Assembly: GCF_900604935.1 (NCBI RefSeq)
Contig: NZ_UWPC01000002.1
Coordinates: 62,001-126,000 of the forward strand
Source: Vaginisenegalia massiliensis
GTDB taxonomy: Bacteria; Bacillota; Bacilli; Lactobacillales; Aerococcaceae
Reading direction: 5' to 3'
DNA: 64,000 nt
Positions 46,198 to 55,308 of this stretch are shown here, piece after piece; the first letter of the stretch is position 1, and each line of letters begins with the position of its first letter. The notes below the pieces were generated by a model. The model did no database searches. It saw only the letters and a program-made list of their open reading frames with translations, and was not told the DNA's origin. A program made the translations under genes and the position numbers.

Positions 46198-47343
46198 GTG
46201 GTAGATAAGCAGGTTAAGGGGATGCAAGCCGGGGCCATGGTGGGGCTTCTGGTTGAGTTGCTGTTGTTGGCTCAGGGGAGACAAGCGGTCTGGTTGAATT
46301 TGGCGCTTGGTTTGCTGTGGCTTATTGTGGCTCAATTGCGTCTCTTTCTGATCAGTCGGCCGACTTGGCAAGTGCTGACTTTCTGTGGTGATGTGGCAAT
46401 CTTAGCAGGTCTGGTGCTTAGTTTGCACCAGCTGTCATGGCTGGGGTTGGTGCTCACAATGCTAGGGGCGGTGACGGTCTGTCGCAGTGGTTTGGTCTAT
46501 GGTTTGATTAATGGGGCTATGCTGGGGTTAGCAGCGTATCAGCTTGTGACGACTCAGGCGTCGGTGGCTCCTTTAGTGGCCATGGCGCTCGTCGCTATCT
46601 GGCTTTGGTGGGCCCGGACTCAGTGTCTCGCCCATCAAGAAAGCCAAGGGGCGCAACAAGCGGCCATGGCGCTGGCTTTGCAAGATCAGATGCGGGCCCA
46701 GGAAGAAGACTTATTTGCTATCCGTCAGGAATATATCCAAGCGGAACGCCAGCGAATTTCCCGTGATTTGCATGATTCGGTGGGCCATAGCTTATCGACT
46801 ATTATTGTTCAATTAGGGGCGATCGCTAAGTTGAGTGAGCAGTCCAATCCGACGGTCACCCAGATGGCGTTACAACTTAAGGACTTTGCTAGTCAAGGAC
46901 TGCAAGAGGTTCGCCAAGTAATCCATGATCTCAAGCCTTTGAATCATACGGACCAATCTCTGGTTGAGGGTTTGCAGGCTTTGCTAGATAATGTCGCGAC
47001 TAATTCGAGTCTCAAGGTCGATTTTCGCCATAATCAAGCGACTTGGGATGTGGACCCCATTCAATATCAGGCCTTGTATCGGGCTTGCCAAGAATCGATT
47101 GCCAATGCCCAGAAGCACGGGCAGGCTAGTCAAGTCAATCTAACTTTGATGTTTGCTGAACAAGAATTGGTCTTAACTATTCAAGATAATGGCCAAGGTT
47201 GCCAGACGATTCAACCCCATATGGGCTTAGCCAGCCTGCGTCGACGCTTAGAAAGCTTGGGCGGGCAAGTGCAATTTTCGTCACAAGTCGGTCAGGGTTT
47301 TACCACCCGTCTTGTGCTACCTCGTCTTAAGGAAAGGAATTAA
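46198..47343 (+). CDS. sensor histidine kinase, HisKA_3 type
   Basis: A 381-residue membrane kinase, paralogous in plan to the one at 21893. About five or six N-terminal membrane segments (10-140) with no sensor domain, a linker, HisKA_3 with H192 in ISRDLHDSVGHSLSTIIVQLG, and HATPase motifs (CQESIANAQKHGQ, DNGQGC, GLASLRRRLESLGG). GTG 46198 is nine bases after GGAAGGGG; the in-frame TTG at 46189 is too close to it. Regulator follows after three bases. Confidence 0.9.
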   Translation: MVDKQVKGMQAGAMVGLLVELLLLAQGRQAVWLNLALGLLWLIVAQLRLFLISRPTWQVLTFCGDVAILAGLVLSLHQLSWLGLVLTMLGAVTVCRSGLVYGLINGAMLGLAAYQLVTTQASVAPLVAMALVAIWLWWARTQCLAHQESQGAQQAAMALALQDQMRAQEEDLFAIRQEYIQAERQRISRDLHDSVGHSLSTIIVQLGAIAKLSEQSNPTVTQMALQLKDFASQGLQEVRQVIHDLKPLNHTDQSLVEGLQALLDNVATNSSLKVDFRHNQATWDVDPIQYQALYRACQESIANAQKHGQASQVNLTLMFAEQELVLTIQDNGQGCQTIQPHMGLASLRRRLESLGGQVQFSSQVGQGFTTRLVLPRLKERN

Positions 47344-47346
47344 ACC

Positions 47347-47994
47347 ATGACAGACTTCATAAAATTAGTGATTGCCGATGATGAACCCTTAATTCGTGAT
47401 GGGCTCAAGATTATGTTGGAGAGTCTGCAAGATATCCAAGTAGTGGGCTTGGCAGCCAACGGCCAAGAAGCCTTTGATTTGTGCCGTCAACATCAACCGG
47501 ATGTCGTCTTAATGGATATCCGTATGCCTCAATTGAATGGGATTGAAGGGACGCGTCTGATTAAAGGAGCCTATCCAGGAATTGCTGTGCTAATCTTGAC
47601 GACTTTCCAAGACCGAGACTACATCACCCAGGCTATGCAACTAGGAGCCGCCGGTTATCTCTTGAAAGATAGCGATTATCAGGAAATACATCATGGTATC
47701 CATCTGGCCTTAAGCGGCAAGATTGTGATGGATCAGACAGTGACGGCTAATTTGATAACGACCATGCCTGCGGCAGATACAAAACCTTCTTTACCAGCTG
47801 ACCTCGATTTGTCAGCTAAGGATCGACAATTGCTTCGCTTAGTGGCCAAAGGCTATAACAACAAGGAGATTGCGCAAAGCTTATACCTGTCAGAAGGGAC
47901 CATTAAGAATAACATCAGTCAATTATTGTTGAAAGTTGGCGTTCGAGATCGCACTCAACTGGCCATCTTTGCCCATGAACATCATTTGAATTAA
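47347..47994 (+). CDS. NarL/LuxR-type response regulator
   Basis: A 215-residue regulator with receiver D57 (VVLMDIRMP), T/S and K switch residues (LILTTFQD, YLLKDS), and a LuxR DNA-binding domain LSAKDRQLLRLVAKGYNNKEIAQSLYLSEGTIKNNISQLLLKVGVRDRTQLA. The last 40 residues are close to those of the regulator at 21258 (VRDRTQLAI shared), supporting duplication. Its probable target is the ABC operon that starts 187 bases downstream of its stop, which has a dyad-rich promoter. Confidence 0.93.
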   Translation: MTDFIKLVIADDEPLIRDGLKIMLESLQDIQVVGLAANGQEAFDLCRQHQPDVVLMDIRMPQLNGIEGTRLIKGAYPGIAVLILTTFQDRDYITQAMQLGAAGYLLKDSDYQEIHHGIHLALSGKIVMDQTVTANLITTMPAADTKPSLPADLDLSAKDRQLLRLVAKGYNNKEIAQSLYLSEGTIKNNISQLLLKVGVRDRTQLAIFAHEHHLN

Positions 47995-48009
47995 GTACAA
48001 ATAAATAAT

Positions 48010-48045
48010 GGCTCCCATACTCTATGAGTGATGGGAGCTTTTTTG
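48010..48045 (+). terminator. terminator between regulator and ABC operon
   Basis: GGCTCCCAT pairs with ATGGGAGC, with an inner CTC-GAG pair, then six T. Confidence 0.9.
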
Positions 48046-48091
48046 CATGTATGGTGGTGGACAAGGGTGACTTAATTTGTTGCCAATCGTG

Positions 48092-48153
48092 ACTTTAGTC
48101 ATGGTCACTCGTGACTTGGGGGACTAGGGTCTAAGTCCTTCATCCACTATAAT
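48092..48153 (+). promoter_or_regulatory. ABC operon promoter with dyad operator
   Basis: TATAAT at 48148-48153 has no usable -35. Upstream are GTGAC and GTCAC half sites in tandem (including GTCAC-TC-GTGAC, 48104-48115) and GGACT-8-AGTCC (48120-48137), which covers the -35 zone. A missing -35 with adjacent dyads suggests activation by the neighbouring response regulator. Confidence 0.6.
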
Positions 48154-48181
48154 AAGACTTGTAAAAGAAAGGGGAATGAAG

Positions 48182-49123
48182 ATGACCTATTTGAAAGTAA
48201 CCAATATTAGCAAAGCTTATGGGACACAACAAGTCCTCCAAGATGTCTCCTTTGAGATCCAGAAGGGTGAACGCTTTGGTCTGATAGGGCCCAATGGGGC
48301 AGGAAAGTCGACCTTGATTGATATTATTACGGGTTTAATTAAAGCCGACCAAGGGCAAGTCGTCATTGATGGCCAGAATATTAAAGGCCATCTGGCTCAA
48401 ATCCGCGGGAAGATTGGCTTGGTTCCTCAAGATATTGGCTTAATTGAGAATCTAACTGTTTATGATAATTTATATTATTTTGCTTGTTTATATGGTTTGA
48501 GTGGCCAATCCCTCAAAGATAAGATTGACCAAATTCTCCAGGCTATGGGCTTAGAGGATGCAACCAAGAAGAAGGTCAAGGAATTATCGGGTGGGATGAA
48601 GCGTCGCTTGAATATTGGAGCGGCTCTCTTGCATGATCCTGAGTTCTTGATTTTGGACGAGCCAACGGTGGGCGTGGATCCTCAGTCGCGCCAACGCATT
48701 TTCGAATTCTTGAAGCAGCTGAATGAATCTGGCACCACCATTCTCTATATTTCTCATTATATGGAGGAAGTGGAGGCGCTCTGTCATCGAATCTTTTTAT
48801 TAGATCAAGGCCGTCAAGTAGCTTATGGTACTCAAGATCAGGTCAAGGCTTTAGTCCGCCAGTCCAATCGGATCCGCTTTGAAATTGATCGTGTTCCTGC
48901 CAATTTGACTGCAGTATTAATGGCTCAGGACAATGGTATCAAAGAAGTGCAGAGTGAATGGAATCAAGTCAGTCTCTTAGTAGATGTGACTATCTTCTCC
49001 ATGATGAAGTTGATTAAGTGTCTAGAAGCTCAAGACTGTGTGATTAAGTCAATCTATGTAGAAGATATTTCCTTGGAAGAAACCTTCTTACAATTGACCG
49101 GTAAGCGACTACGTGATGAATAG
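48182..49123 (+). CDS. ABC transporter ATP-binding protein
   Basis: A 313-residue ATPase, close in plan to that at 23126. Walker A GPNGAGKST, signature LSGGMKRRLNIG, Walker B FLILDEP, and switch region YISHYMEEVEAL. ATG 48182 is seven bases after AAAGGGG; the ATG at 48176 is one base after it. Both permeases follow closely. The substrate is unknown; the module class is typical for antimicrobial peptide or lipid export. Confidence 0.92.
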   Translation: MTYLKVTNISKAYGTQQVLQDVSFEIQKGERFGLIGPNGAGKSTLIDIITGLIKADQGQVVIDGQNIKGHLAQIRGKIGLVPQDIGLIENLTVYDNLYYFACLYGLSGQSLKDKIDQILQAMGLEDATKKKVKELSGGMKRRLNIGAALLHDPEFLILDEPTVGVDPQSRQRIFEFLKQLNESGTTILYISHYMEEVEALCHRIFLLDQGRQVAYGTQDQVKALVRQSNRIRFEIDRVPANLTAVLMAQDNGIKEVQSEWNQVSLLVDVTIFSMMKLIKCLEAQDCVIKSIYVEDISLEETFLQLTGKRLRDE

Positions 49124-49134
49124 GAGGGGTAGAG

Positions 49135-50286
49135 ATGCGGGTATTTATCCAAGGGTTAAAGGCCAATTTGTTGTTGGCAATGAAGCAATTTCCCGTTTTG
49201 GCTTTGGCTTTTCTACTTATGCCTTTGGTCCTTTCTTTCTTTATGGCTAGTTCCTTTCAAAATTTGTACGCGGTTAAACCAGAGGAACTTCATATTGCTG
49301 TTAAGCTTAACAATCAAGACCGAGGACCGGTTGGGGCCAGTCTAGTCTCGACTTTCAAACAATTGGATCAAGTGGGGGTCATTGATTTGACTACGGACCA
49401 GGAGTCGGCCGACTTTACCCTAATTTTTTCTGAAACACTCAGTCGTTCCTTGCAAGATAAGCAAGCGGCCAGTCAAATCAAACTTATTTTGGCAAAGAAT
49501 GCCTCCCAATGGGAAGGAGTTTTGCTTAAAGATTTGCTCAACCAGTTGCTTCAAGTTCAAGAGCAAGAGCAAGCTTTGGTCGAAGGGACAGGGTCAAAAG
49601 AAGAAGCGCAAGCTATGATCCGGAAAAGTCGCCAAGCAGTCCAAGACTTAGTCTTTCAGCATCGATCAGTCGATGGCAGGCAAGCGCCGACAAGCCACCA
49701 ATATTTTGCCATCGTTTATCTAGCTTTTCTTTTCGTGATGTTCTTTAACAATATGCTTGTTTCGGCGACTAAACCTGAATTTTCGGCTTTTTATAAGCGT
49801 TTGAATCTCTTGCCTGGTTCCTTAGTCAGCAAGCAAGCCATGATGATCCTTTCGGATCTTCTTACCTACACTTTGTTTGTTCAGCTTTATATGTTGATAT
49901 GGAAAGGGCTGGATCCAACGGTCTTTCAAGGGTCTTGGTTGGCTTATCTCCTAGTTAGTATGGCTTTTATCCTTCTTTTCATTAATTTAGCCCAACTCTT
50001 AAGTCATTTCTTTGTCGAGAAAGCCGCCGCTGCTTTAAATATGTTTAATTCACTCCTTATGTTAGTCTTCACAGGAGCGTTACCCCTCAATCGCTTAGCT
50101 AATCTACCGTCCTTGAACTTTCTTGAGGAGAACTGGTTGAAATCAAGTTTGATTGAACCCTTCTTAGCTATTCATAATGGTCAAGCTGGACTAGCCATTC
50201 TACCTATTTTGGCTATCTTATTGGTTATATCGGGCTTCATATTTGCAGCCTCGATTGCTGTGATTCGAAGAAAGGAGGCCTACTAG
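49135..50286 (+). CDS. ABC-2 type permease
   Basis: A 383-residue membrane subunit. One N-terminal segment (about 18-38), an extracytoplasmic domain (about 40-185) and six C-terminal segments (YFAIVYLAFLFVMFFNNMLV, LAYLLVSMAFILLFINLAQ). AGGAGGGG precedes ATG 49135. It abuts the next permease with no gap. Confidence 0.86.
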   Translation: MRVFIQGLKANLLLAMKQFPVLALAFLLMPLVLSFFMASSFQNLYAVKPEELHIAVKLNNQDRGPVGASLVSTFKQLDQVGVIDLTTDQESADFTLIFSETLSRSLQDKQAASQIKLILAKNASQWEGVLLKDLLNQLLQVQEQEQALVEGTGSKEEAQAMIRKSRQAVQDLVFQHRSVDGRQAPTSHQYFAIVYLAFLFVMFFNNMLVSATKPEFSAFYKRLNLLPGSLVSKQAMMILSDLLTYTLFVQLYMLIWKGLDPTVFQGSWLAYLLVSMAFILLFINLAQLLSHFFVEKAAAALNMFNSLLMLVFTGALPLNRLANLPSLNFLEENWLKSSLIEPFLAIHNGQAGLAILPILAILLVISGFIFAASIAVIRRKEAY

Positions 50287-51381
50287 ATGAATGCTCTTCG
50301 CTTCTTTTATTTTCATATCCGACGGTTGGTTAAGGAACCCTCGAGTTTAATCAGCATGGTCTTGTTGCCGGCCTGTATCGTCAGTCTCTTTATCTTCTTG
50401 GATGCGAATCAACAAGCTAGCTCGGCCAATCAGGATTCGCCGACGGCGACTGTAATCCTTCTAGCTGAGGGAAATGAAGACCTTGGCAAGTTGTTGGATG
50501 AGCAAGAATTCAATGTTAAACCACTGACTTATCAAGCTAAAGCCATCAAGCAAGTTCAGCGTGGGATGGCTGGAGTAGTCTATGTCATACCGGCTCATTA
50601 TTCCAAAATACTTCAAGAAGGGCATCCGTCAGCTATCCAAGTTTTCCGGCGTGATAAGGCAACACAATCACAACTATTCGAACAATTACTTAGAGATTGG
50701 GTGGCTAAGCAAAGTTTAACGGGTCAGCTCAAGGCTAAGAAGCTTAACCCCAATATGATTGAACAGCCTTTGAAGACCCAAGTGAAGGTGATTGAGCAAG
50801 GTAAGGAAGTAGGAGACAAGCAAGGATTGAGTCAAGTTGTCTTGTTACTCGTTTACATCTTATTAAGTGGTATTGTAGTTGGGGTGGATTTAGTTACTTT
50901 CAAGAAAGATGGTAGCCTTCGTCGGTCCTTAGTTTCGGCTTTGCCGGGTTGGCAGTTAACCTTAGCTTTTCTCTTAGCCAATGCTAGCTTTATGTTGCTG
51001 GTTAATGCGCTATTTCTGGGTGTTTTAGCAGTCTATTATGCTTTTCCCTTAGCCTATATGGGTCAGGCTCTAACATTAATCCTCTTAGCTATTTTATTTT
51101 CTTGTTCCTTAGGCTTAGTTTTGTTTAGACTTTTCAAAGATCCGCAATTATGTATGAGTTTGGGTACGTTAGTTTGGTTGCTTATCTTAGGCTTGGCCTT
51201 TATCAGTCAGAAAGAAGCCTTGGGAATCTGGCATCAGTTAGGGTTCTTATCACCTTTTGCGTGGATGGTTCAGATTCTCGACCGCGGGCAATATTTTCCT
51301 GGTGTTTTGATTATTCTGTTGATGACAGGTGCCCTCTTTACGGCAGGAAGTTTACAATTAGAAAAATACGTTCAAGAATAG
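50287..51381 (+). CDS. ABC-2 type permease
   Basis: A 364-residue partner permease of the same topology (SMVLLPACIVSLFIFLD at the N terminus; VVLLLVYILLSGIVVGVDLV onwards in the C-terminal half). AAAGGAGG lies at the end of the upstream gene. It starts at the base after the preceding stop, so translation is coupled. A CPBP protease gene follows 15 bases later. Confidence 0.86.
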   Translation: MNALRFFYFHIRRLVKEPSSLISMVLLPACIVSLFIFLDANQQASSANQDSPTATVILLAEGNEDLGKLLDEQEFNVKPLTYQAKAIKQVQRGMAGVVYVIPAHYSKILQEGHPSAIQVFRRDKATQSQLFEQLLRDWVAKQSLTGQLKAKKLNPNMIEQPLKTQVKVIEQGKEVGDKQGLSQVVLLLVYILLSGIVVGVDLVTFKKDGSLRRSLVSALPGWQLTLAFLLANASFMLLVNALFLGVLAVYYAFPLAYMGQALTLILLAILFSCSLGLVLFRLFKDPQLCMSLGTLVWLLILGLAFISQKEALGIWHQLGFLSPFAWMVQILDRGQYFPGVLIILLMTGALFTAGSLQLEKYVQE

Positions 51382-51396
51382 AAAGGAAGAAATATA

Positions 51397-52098
51397 ATGA
51401 AACAACAAGAATCAGGTTACAAAGTAGGAAATATTTTGAAGTCATTGGGATTGATTATCTTTGTTATGATCGTGAACACGCCGCCAATGATTATGGTTAT
51501 GCAGCAAGATAAGTTAAGTACCATGCATATTTGGTTAGGATGCGGGGTTTGGTTCCTCGTGGCTTGCGGGGTGATTGCCTTCTTATGGCATCACTATCAT
51601 GCCTCATTCTTCGTTCAAAGTCCTCGCTTAAGTGGCCGCGACTTCTTGATTGATTTCGGCTGGGCGGTCCTGGCCTTTGTGTTAGCGGTAGCTGGAACCT
51701 TGCTATTGCAGAAATTAACCGGGCAAGCGTCGTCGGCTAATGACCAAGCTATCCAACAGATTGCTCTAAAATTAAAAGATGCTCCACTACCTTTAGTGGC
51801 TTCCTTTATCTTAGGCATCGGGGTTATGGCTCCTATAGTGGAGGAATTAGTCTTCCGCGGTTTAATCAATCACCAATTATTTAATAAAAACCAAACTATC
51901 TGGGCAGGAATCGTGACTTCAGCTTTATTCGCGGTGCTTCACATCACCAATTTGTATGAATTTTTGCTTTACTTACCGATGGGTCTGATTCTCTTTGCCT
52001 CCTATCACCGTCAAGGCAATATTAAAGATTCCATGGTTGTCCATCTCATCAACAATATCCGTGCTTGCTTAGCCATCCTCTTTATGTTGATGAGTTAG
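51397..52098 (+). CDS. CPBP family intramembrane protease
   Basis: A 233-residue membrane protein with about six segments and the CPBP motifs EELVFRGLI, FAVLHI and HLINN. It is the last gene of the ABC operon. In bacteriocin and antimicrobial-peptide systems such proteins mature peptides or give self-immunity, so a link to the transporter substrate is plausible but not shown. No precursor peptide gene was found beside it. GAAAGGAAG precedes the ATG. Confidence 0.87.
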   Translation: MKQQESGYKVGNILKSLGLIIFVMIVNTPPMIMVMQQDKLSTMHIWLGCGVWFLVACGVIAFLWHHYHASFFVQSPRLSGRDFLIDFGWAVLAFVLAVAGTLLLQKLTGQASSANDQAIQQIALKLKDAPLPLVASFILGIGVMAPIVEELVFRGLINHQLFNKNQTIWAGIVTSALFAVLHITNLYEFLLYLPMGLILFASYHRQGNIKDSMVVHLINNIRACLAILFMLMS

Positions 52099-52115
52099 GA
52101 ATCGAAGGGATACAA

Positions 52116-52149
52116 GATAGCGGTCTTTAGATAAGATCGCTATTTTTTT
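52116..52149 (+). terminator. ABC-CPBP operon terminator
   Basis: ATAGCGGTCTT pairs with AAGATCGCTAT (one G-U) around TAGAT, followed by seven T. Confidence 0.9.
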
Positions 52150-52243
52150 GTTGGTGGGGAAAGACTGTATGAGATGAGCTGGCGAGTCATCTGCTTGTCA
52201 ATTTAACTTCATTATGGTTAAAATCGAGCTAGGAGGGGATGAG

Positions 52244-52825
52244 ATGACAGAATTTGAACGTTTAAAAGCTCAGATTATGGCTGATGAAGCCAACCAAGAC
52301 TATACCCGCCAAGGCTATGAACCACTCTTTGTCGCGCCGTCCCAAGCGCGAATCATGATTGTAGGTCAAGCCCCAGGTATCGCTGCCCAAGTGTCCAACA
52401 AGGCCTGGAATGATCGCAGTGGCGATCTCTTACGTCAATGGTTGGGCATTGATGAATCGACTTTCTATGACTCTGGCTTGCTGGCTCATGTGCCTATGGA
52501 TTACTACTATCCTGGTAAAGGCAAGTCCGGCGATTTACCACCTCGCAAAGACTTTGCGGCTAAATGGCATCCAGCGACCTTGGCCTTAATGCCTCAGTTA
52601 CAAATGACTATTCTAGTTGGCCAATATGCCCAGAAGTATTATCTCAGCAAAGACCGTCAAGTGAATCTTACGGAAACCGTCCGCCATTACTGTGATTATT
52701 TGCCAAGATACTTTCCTTTGGTGCATCCGTCACCACTCAATATCCGTTGGCAAAAGAAGAATCCTTGGTTTTTAGCTGAGGTGGTGCCTGTTCTACAAGA
52801 AGTAGTGGGGCAAATACTGAGATGA
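52244..52825 (+). CDS. uracil-DNA glycosylase family protein
   Basis: A 193-residue protein of the UDG superfamily found in Lactobacillales. RIMIVGQAPGIAA carries the GQAPG motif of the water-activating loop, and HPSPLNIRW near the C terminus is the DNA-intercalation motif. No iron-sulfur cysteines are seen (one Cys only), so it is not a typical family 4 enzyme. It may remove uracil or another damaged base. ATG 52244 lies six bases after AGGAGGGG; ATG 52214 has no such site. The 265 bases after it are very AT-rich and show no gene. Confidence 0.82.
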   Translation: MTEFERLKAQIMADEANQDYTRQGYEPLFVAPSQARIMIVGQAPGIAAQVSNKAWNDRSGDLLRQWLGIDESTFYDSGLLAHVPMDYYYPGKGKSGDLPPRKDFAAKWHPATLALMPQLQMTILVGQYAQKYYLSKDRQVNLTETVRHYCDYLPRYFPLVHPSPLNIRWQKKNPWFLAEVVPVLQEVVGQILR

Positions 52826-53090
52826 ATAATAGAAAGATAAAAAAAGATTTGATTAAGAGGTTTTTATTATTCGAAAATGGGTGAAGGAAATATTATTTTG
52901 TTTGTAACAGCTAATTTTTATTTGAAGAAAATTTATAAATATTTGATTTTAGCAATTTTTTTATTGAAAATCCAATTTTTGCGAATTAAAATAAAGCAGT
53001 ACCGGATTTTTAGTATTCTCATAAATATTTTTTAAAATAGAGAAAATTATTATCCATTTAAAAATCATAAAAATATGGAGGTTTGAAGGA

Positions 53091-53537
53091 ATGAAGAAAG
53101 AGTATTATATTAAATCACCTGGAAAAACATTAATCGTTATTGATAATGATAAATTAACCATACAACCAAAAGGACTGATAAATACAATTAATAAAGGGTT
53201 AAGTGGGGCAAAGACAATTAAAATTAAAAATATTACCTCGGTCCAAATCAAAAAACCTGGATTTACACAGGGATATATTCAGTTTGGAGTTATTGGAGAC
53301 GGTAATAAGCAACAAGGTCTTTTTGGGGCGGTTTACGATGAAAATACTGTACTATTCAAGAAAAAATATTATAAGGATATGTTAGAAATTAAAGAATATA
53401 TTGACAACTATAATGAGCATTCAAATTCTCAATCGACTTCTTTAAGTGACGAATTAATTAAATTAGCTAAACTAAAAGAAAGTGGTATCATTACAGAAAC
53501 TGAATTTTTAGATTATAAAAAAAATTTAATGAAATAA
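53091..53537 (+). CDS. SHOCT domain protein with PH-like (DUF4429-type) N terminus
   Basis: A 148-residue soluble protein. The N-terminal 105 residues form a beta-rich domain (KTIKIKNITSVQIKKPGFTQGYIQFGV) of the PH-like type seen in DUF4429 proteins. The last 30 (LSDELIKLAKLKESGIITETEFLDYKKNLM) are a standard SHOCT motif, an oligomerisation or binding helix pair. Function unknown; such genes are frequent in prophages and islands. TATGGAGG precedes the ATG. It is the first gene of the AT-rich accessory stretch. Confidence 0.75.
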   Translation: MKKEYYIKSPGKTLIVIDNDKLTIQPKGLINTINKGLSGAKTIKIKNITSVQIKKPGFTQGYIQFGVIGDGNKQQGLFGAVYDENTVLFKKKYYKDMLEIKEYIDNYNEHSNSQSTSLSDELIKLAKLKESGIITETEFLDYKKNLMK

Positions 53538-53607
53538 ATTTATTCCAACTTTTACTTTTTTACTTTTAGTATTGTTTTTGGTATAATTGAAAAAATGATT
53601 CGCTTCT

Positions 53608-53634
53608 ACCACTGGATTTCCAGTGGTATTTTTT
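53608..53634 (+). terminator. intrinsic terminator
   Basis: ACCACTGG pairs with CCAGTGGT around ATTT, followed by A and six T. A TATAAT at 53582-53587 lies just upstream, so a very short RNA could also be made here. Confidence 0.85.
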
Positions 53635-53715
53635 CGTATTCAAGGCATTGATTACGGTATCCTAGGATAATGTTTTTTGTATTGTTAAAGATTATTGTAA
53701 AAAGGTGGTTGGTTT

Positions 53716-54408
53716 ATGAAACGTTGGGTTAATTTATTGATTTATTTTTTGTGTGTTTCAGTTGTGTGTTTGAGTCATTCAGTCCAGGCTCAAGAAGCAA
53801 CTATCATTTTTATTGGCGATTCTATTACCGAAGCGGATGGGACTCGTCCGCCTTATAGTCAGGGTCAACAAATAGTAGGTTATCAAGAGGTCTTTCGTCA
53901 GCATAATCTAAAGGTGACTTCCTATGGAGTGAGTGGGGCAACCTATCAACAAAGCCCAGCTCATAGCGGCATTCCTTCCTTGTATGATGATCTGGTTGTG
54001 CATCATAAAGTTCAGCTGCCTACAAATGCGACAAAGATTGTTCTATTGGGCGGAACTAATGATATAGCTATGGGTTATTCTACTCAATACAGCAATCAAC
54101 CTAATCAAACCATCGGAGCACTCAAGCAAATCATCCAATTTTTAAAGGCTAATTTTCCCCAAGCCCAGTTCTATCTGTGTAGCCCACCTTATACGACAAC
54201 GCCTAGTCGGTCACCTAAACGGATGGAGGACTTGTGCACCAGCTTGAAAAAAGTCGCTAGCGAATTAAAGCTGAATTATATTGATCTTTACCATGAGGGG
54301 CCGATTAAAGCTGCCAATGCCGATCAGCTGCTCTTCGATGGTGTCCATCCTAATCAAGAAGGGCATCTGGCTATGGGACAATATCTTTATGAGCAAGTTA
54401 CCCAATAG
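53716..54408 (+). CDS. secreted SGNH/GDSL-type hydrolase
   Basis: A 230-residue exported esterase or lipase-like protein. Signal peptide of about 26 residues (ending SVQAQE), then the four SGNH blocks: GDSIT (I), a glycine in VSGAT (II), GGTND (III) and DGVHPN with the catalytic Asp and His (V). Substrate unknown; such enzymes deacetylate wall polymers or sugars. AAAGGTGG lies before the ATG. Monocistronic. Confidence 0.88.
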   Translation: MKRWVNLLIYFLCVSVVCLSHSVQAQEATIIFIGDSITEADGTRPPYSQGQQIVGYQEVFRQHNLKVTSYGVSGATYQQSPAHSGIPSLYDDLVVHHKVQLPTNATKIVLLGGTNDIAMGYSTQYSNQPNQTIGALKQIIQFLKANFPQAQFYLCSPPYTTTPSRSPKRMEDLCTSLKKVASELKLNYIDLYHEGPIKAANADQLLFDGVHPNQEGHLAMGQYLYEQVTQ

Positions 54409-54487
54409 GCTTAACAAATCGATGCGAGTGCGATTAGCTAGAATTGCCCGTGCGTAGGCTATATCGCTATAATTTACCTAAAACATT

Positions 54488-54496
54488 TGCTATAAT
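54488..54496 (+). promoter_or_regulatory. extended -10 promoter
   Basis: TGCTATAAT, 42 bases before the next start codon; a second TATAAT lies at 54468-54473. Confidence 0.55.
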
Positions 54497-54538
54497 TAAA
54501 TTAAGAGACTTACATTAATTTAAAAAGGAGCTTAAAAA

Positions 54539-55135
54539 ATGATGAAAAGTAAGCGGTTGCAAAGTGTGTTGTCTTTAGCTACGGTTTGGGTACTTGGATT
54601 TGGTACATTAGCAGCAGTTCCAACGATTCAAGCAAGAGAAACGGAATCGACTGGCTTAAAAGATATTAGTACATCGACCGAAAAAGTAACACCGGATGAT
54701 ATTAGTTTAGAAAATGTTGAGTGGACCTTTGGGGATAAGATATCTCCTGAAGATCAAGAAAAATTTATAGAAGCTATGAAAAAGCATGGGGCGGAAGGCG
54801 TTGCTATGGCTGCCAACTTTAATAATGGTTTCATAGAAGAAAGTGACTTAAATTGGAACGAAACGATTTTTAAAGACATTAAGATGACGAATAAAGAAGC
54901 TATCGACATGTTCGATGGCACTATTAAAACAGTCAGAGACTTAGGCTTTAATCCAGATTATGAGAATGCCAGCTTCTTCATTCGTGAGTTTAAAGGAATT
55001 GGTGATGTAGTCTGTACCACTATCCCATGGTCTCATCCAGATAAAGATGAAAAATATGTTCAAACTGTCAATATCTCAATGGATTCGGAATTAGTGGGTA
55101 TCTTCATGGAAAAAGATAAAGGCGAAAATCAATAG
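54539..55135 (+). CDS. secreted protein of unknown function
   Basis: A 198-residue protein with a signal peptide (cleavage probably at IQA-RE, about residue 32). The mature part is acidic and helical (EDQEKFIEAMKKHGAEGVAMAANFNNGFIEE), contains one cysteine, and matches no family I recognise. AAAGGAG lies eight bases before ATG 54539. It precedes a 64-residue membrane peptide, the same arrangement as at 55879-57036, although the two secreted proteins themselves do not look alike. Confidence 0.7.
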   Translation: MMKSKRLQSVLSLATVWVLGFGTLAAVPTIQARETESTGLKDISTSTEKVTPDDISLENVEWTFGDKISPEDQEKFIEAMKKHGAEGVAMAANFNNGFIEESDLNWNETIFKDIKMTNKEAIDMFDGTIKTVRDLGFNPDYENASFFIREFKGIGDVVCTTIPWSHPDKDEKYVQTVNISMDSELVGIFMEKDKGENQ

Positions 55136-55188
55136 GAGTCAATGCATAGGAATAAAAAATGACTTGTTAGTAATTAATCAAGCTGATA

Positions 55189-55227
55189 TACCCCAAAAGT
55201 TAGCGGTTAGGCTAATTTTTGGGGTAC
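55189..55227 (+). terminator. strong hairpin
   Basis: TACCCCAAAA pairs with TTTTGGGGTA and TTAGC with GCTAA inside. No T run follows, so it may act as a weak terminator or an RNA-stabilising element between the secreted protein and the small membrane peptide. Confidence 0.5.
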
Positions 55228-55308
55228 CGCATATTTTATAGGAAATATTTACATAGACAGATAAGTTTTTTGATCCAGTTAATAATTTTAATTTGTAAGG
55301 GTGCGATT

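Noticed and set aside
51150-51512. Second frame overlapping the end of a permease and the start of the CPBP gene
   Set aside because: Out-of-frame shadow with atypical composition; both real genes have ribosome sites and domains.
52826-53090. Gene in the AT-rich gap
   Set aside because: Only short frames without ribosome sites; no repeat or hairpin of note.
53203-53385. Small plus-strand frame inside the SHOCT gene
   Set aside because: Shadow frame without ribosome site.
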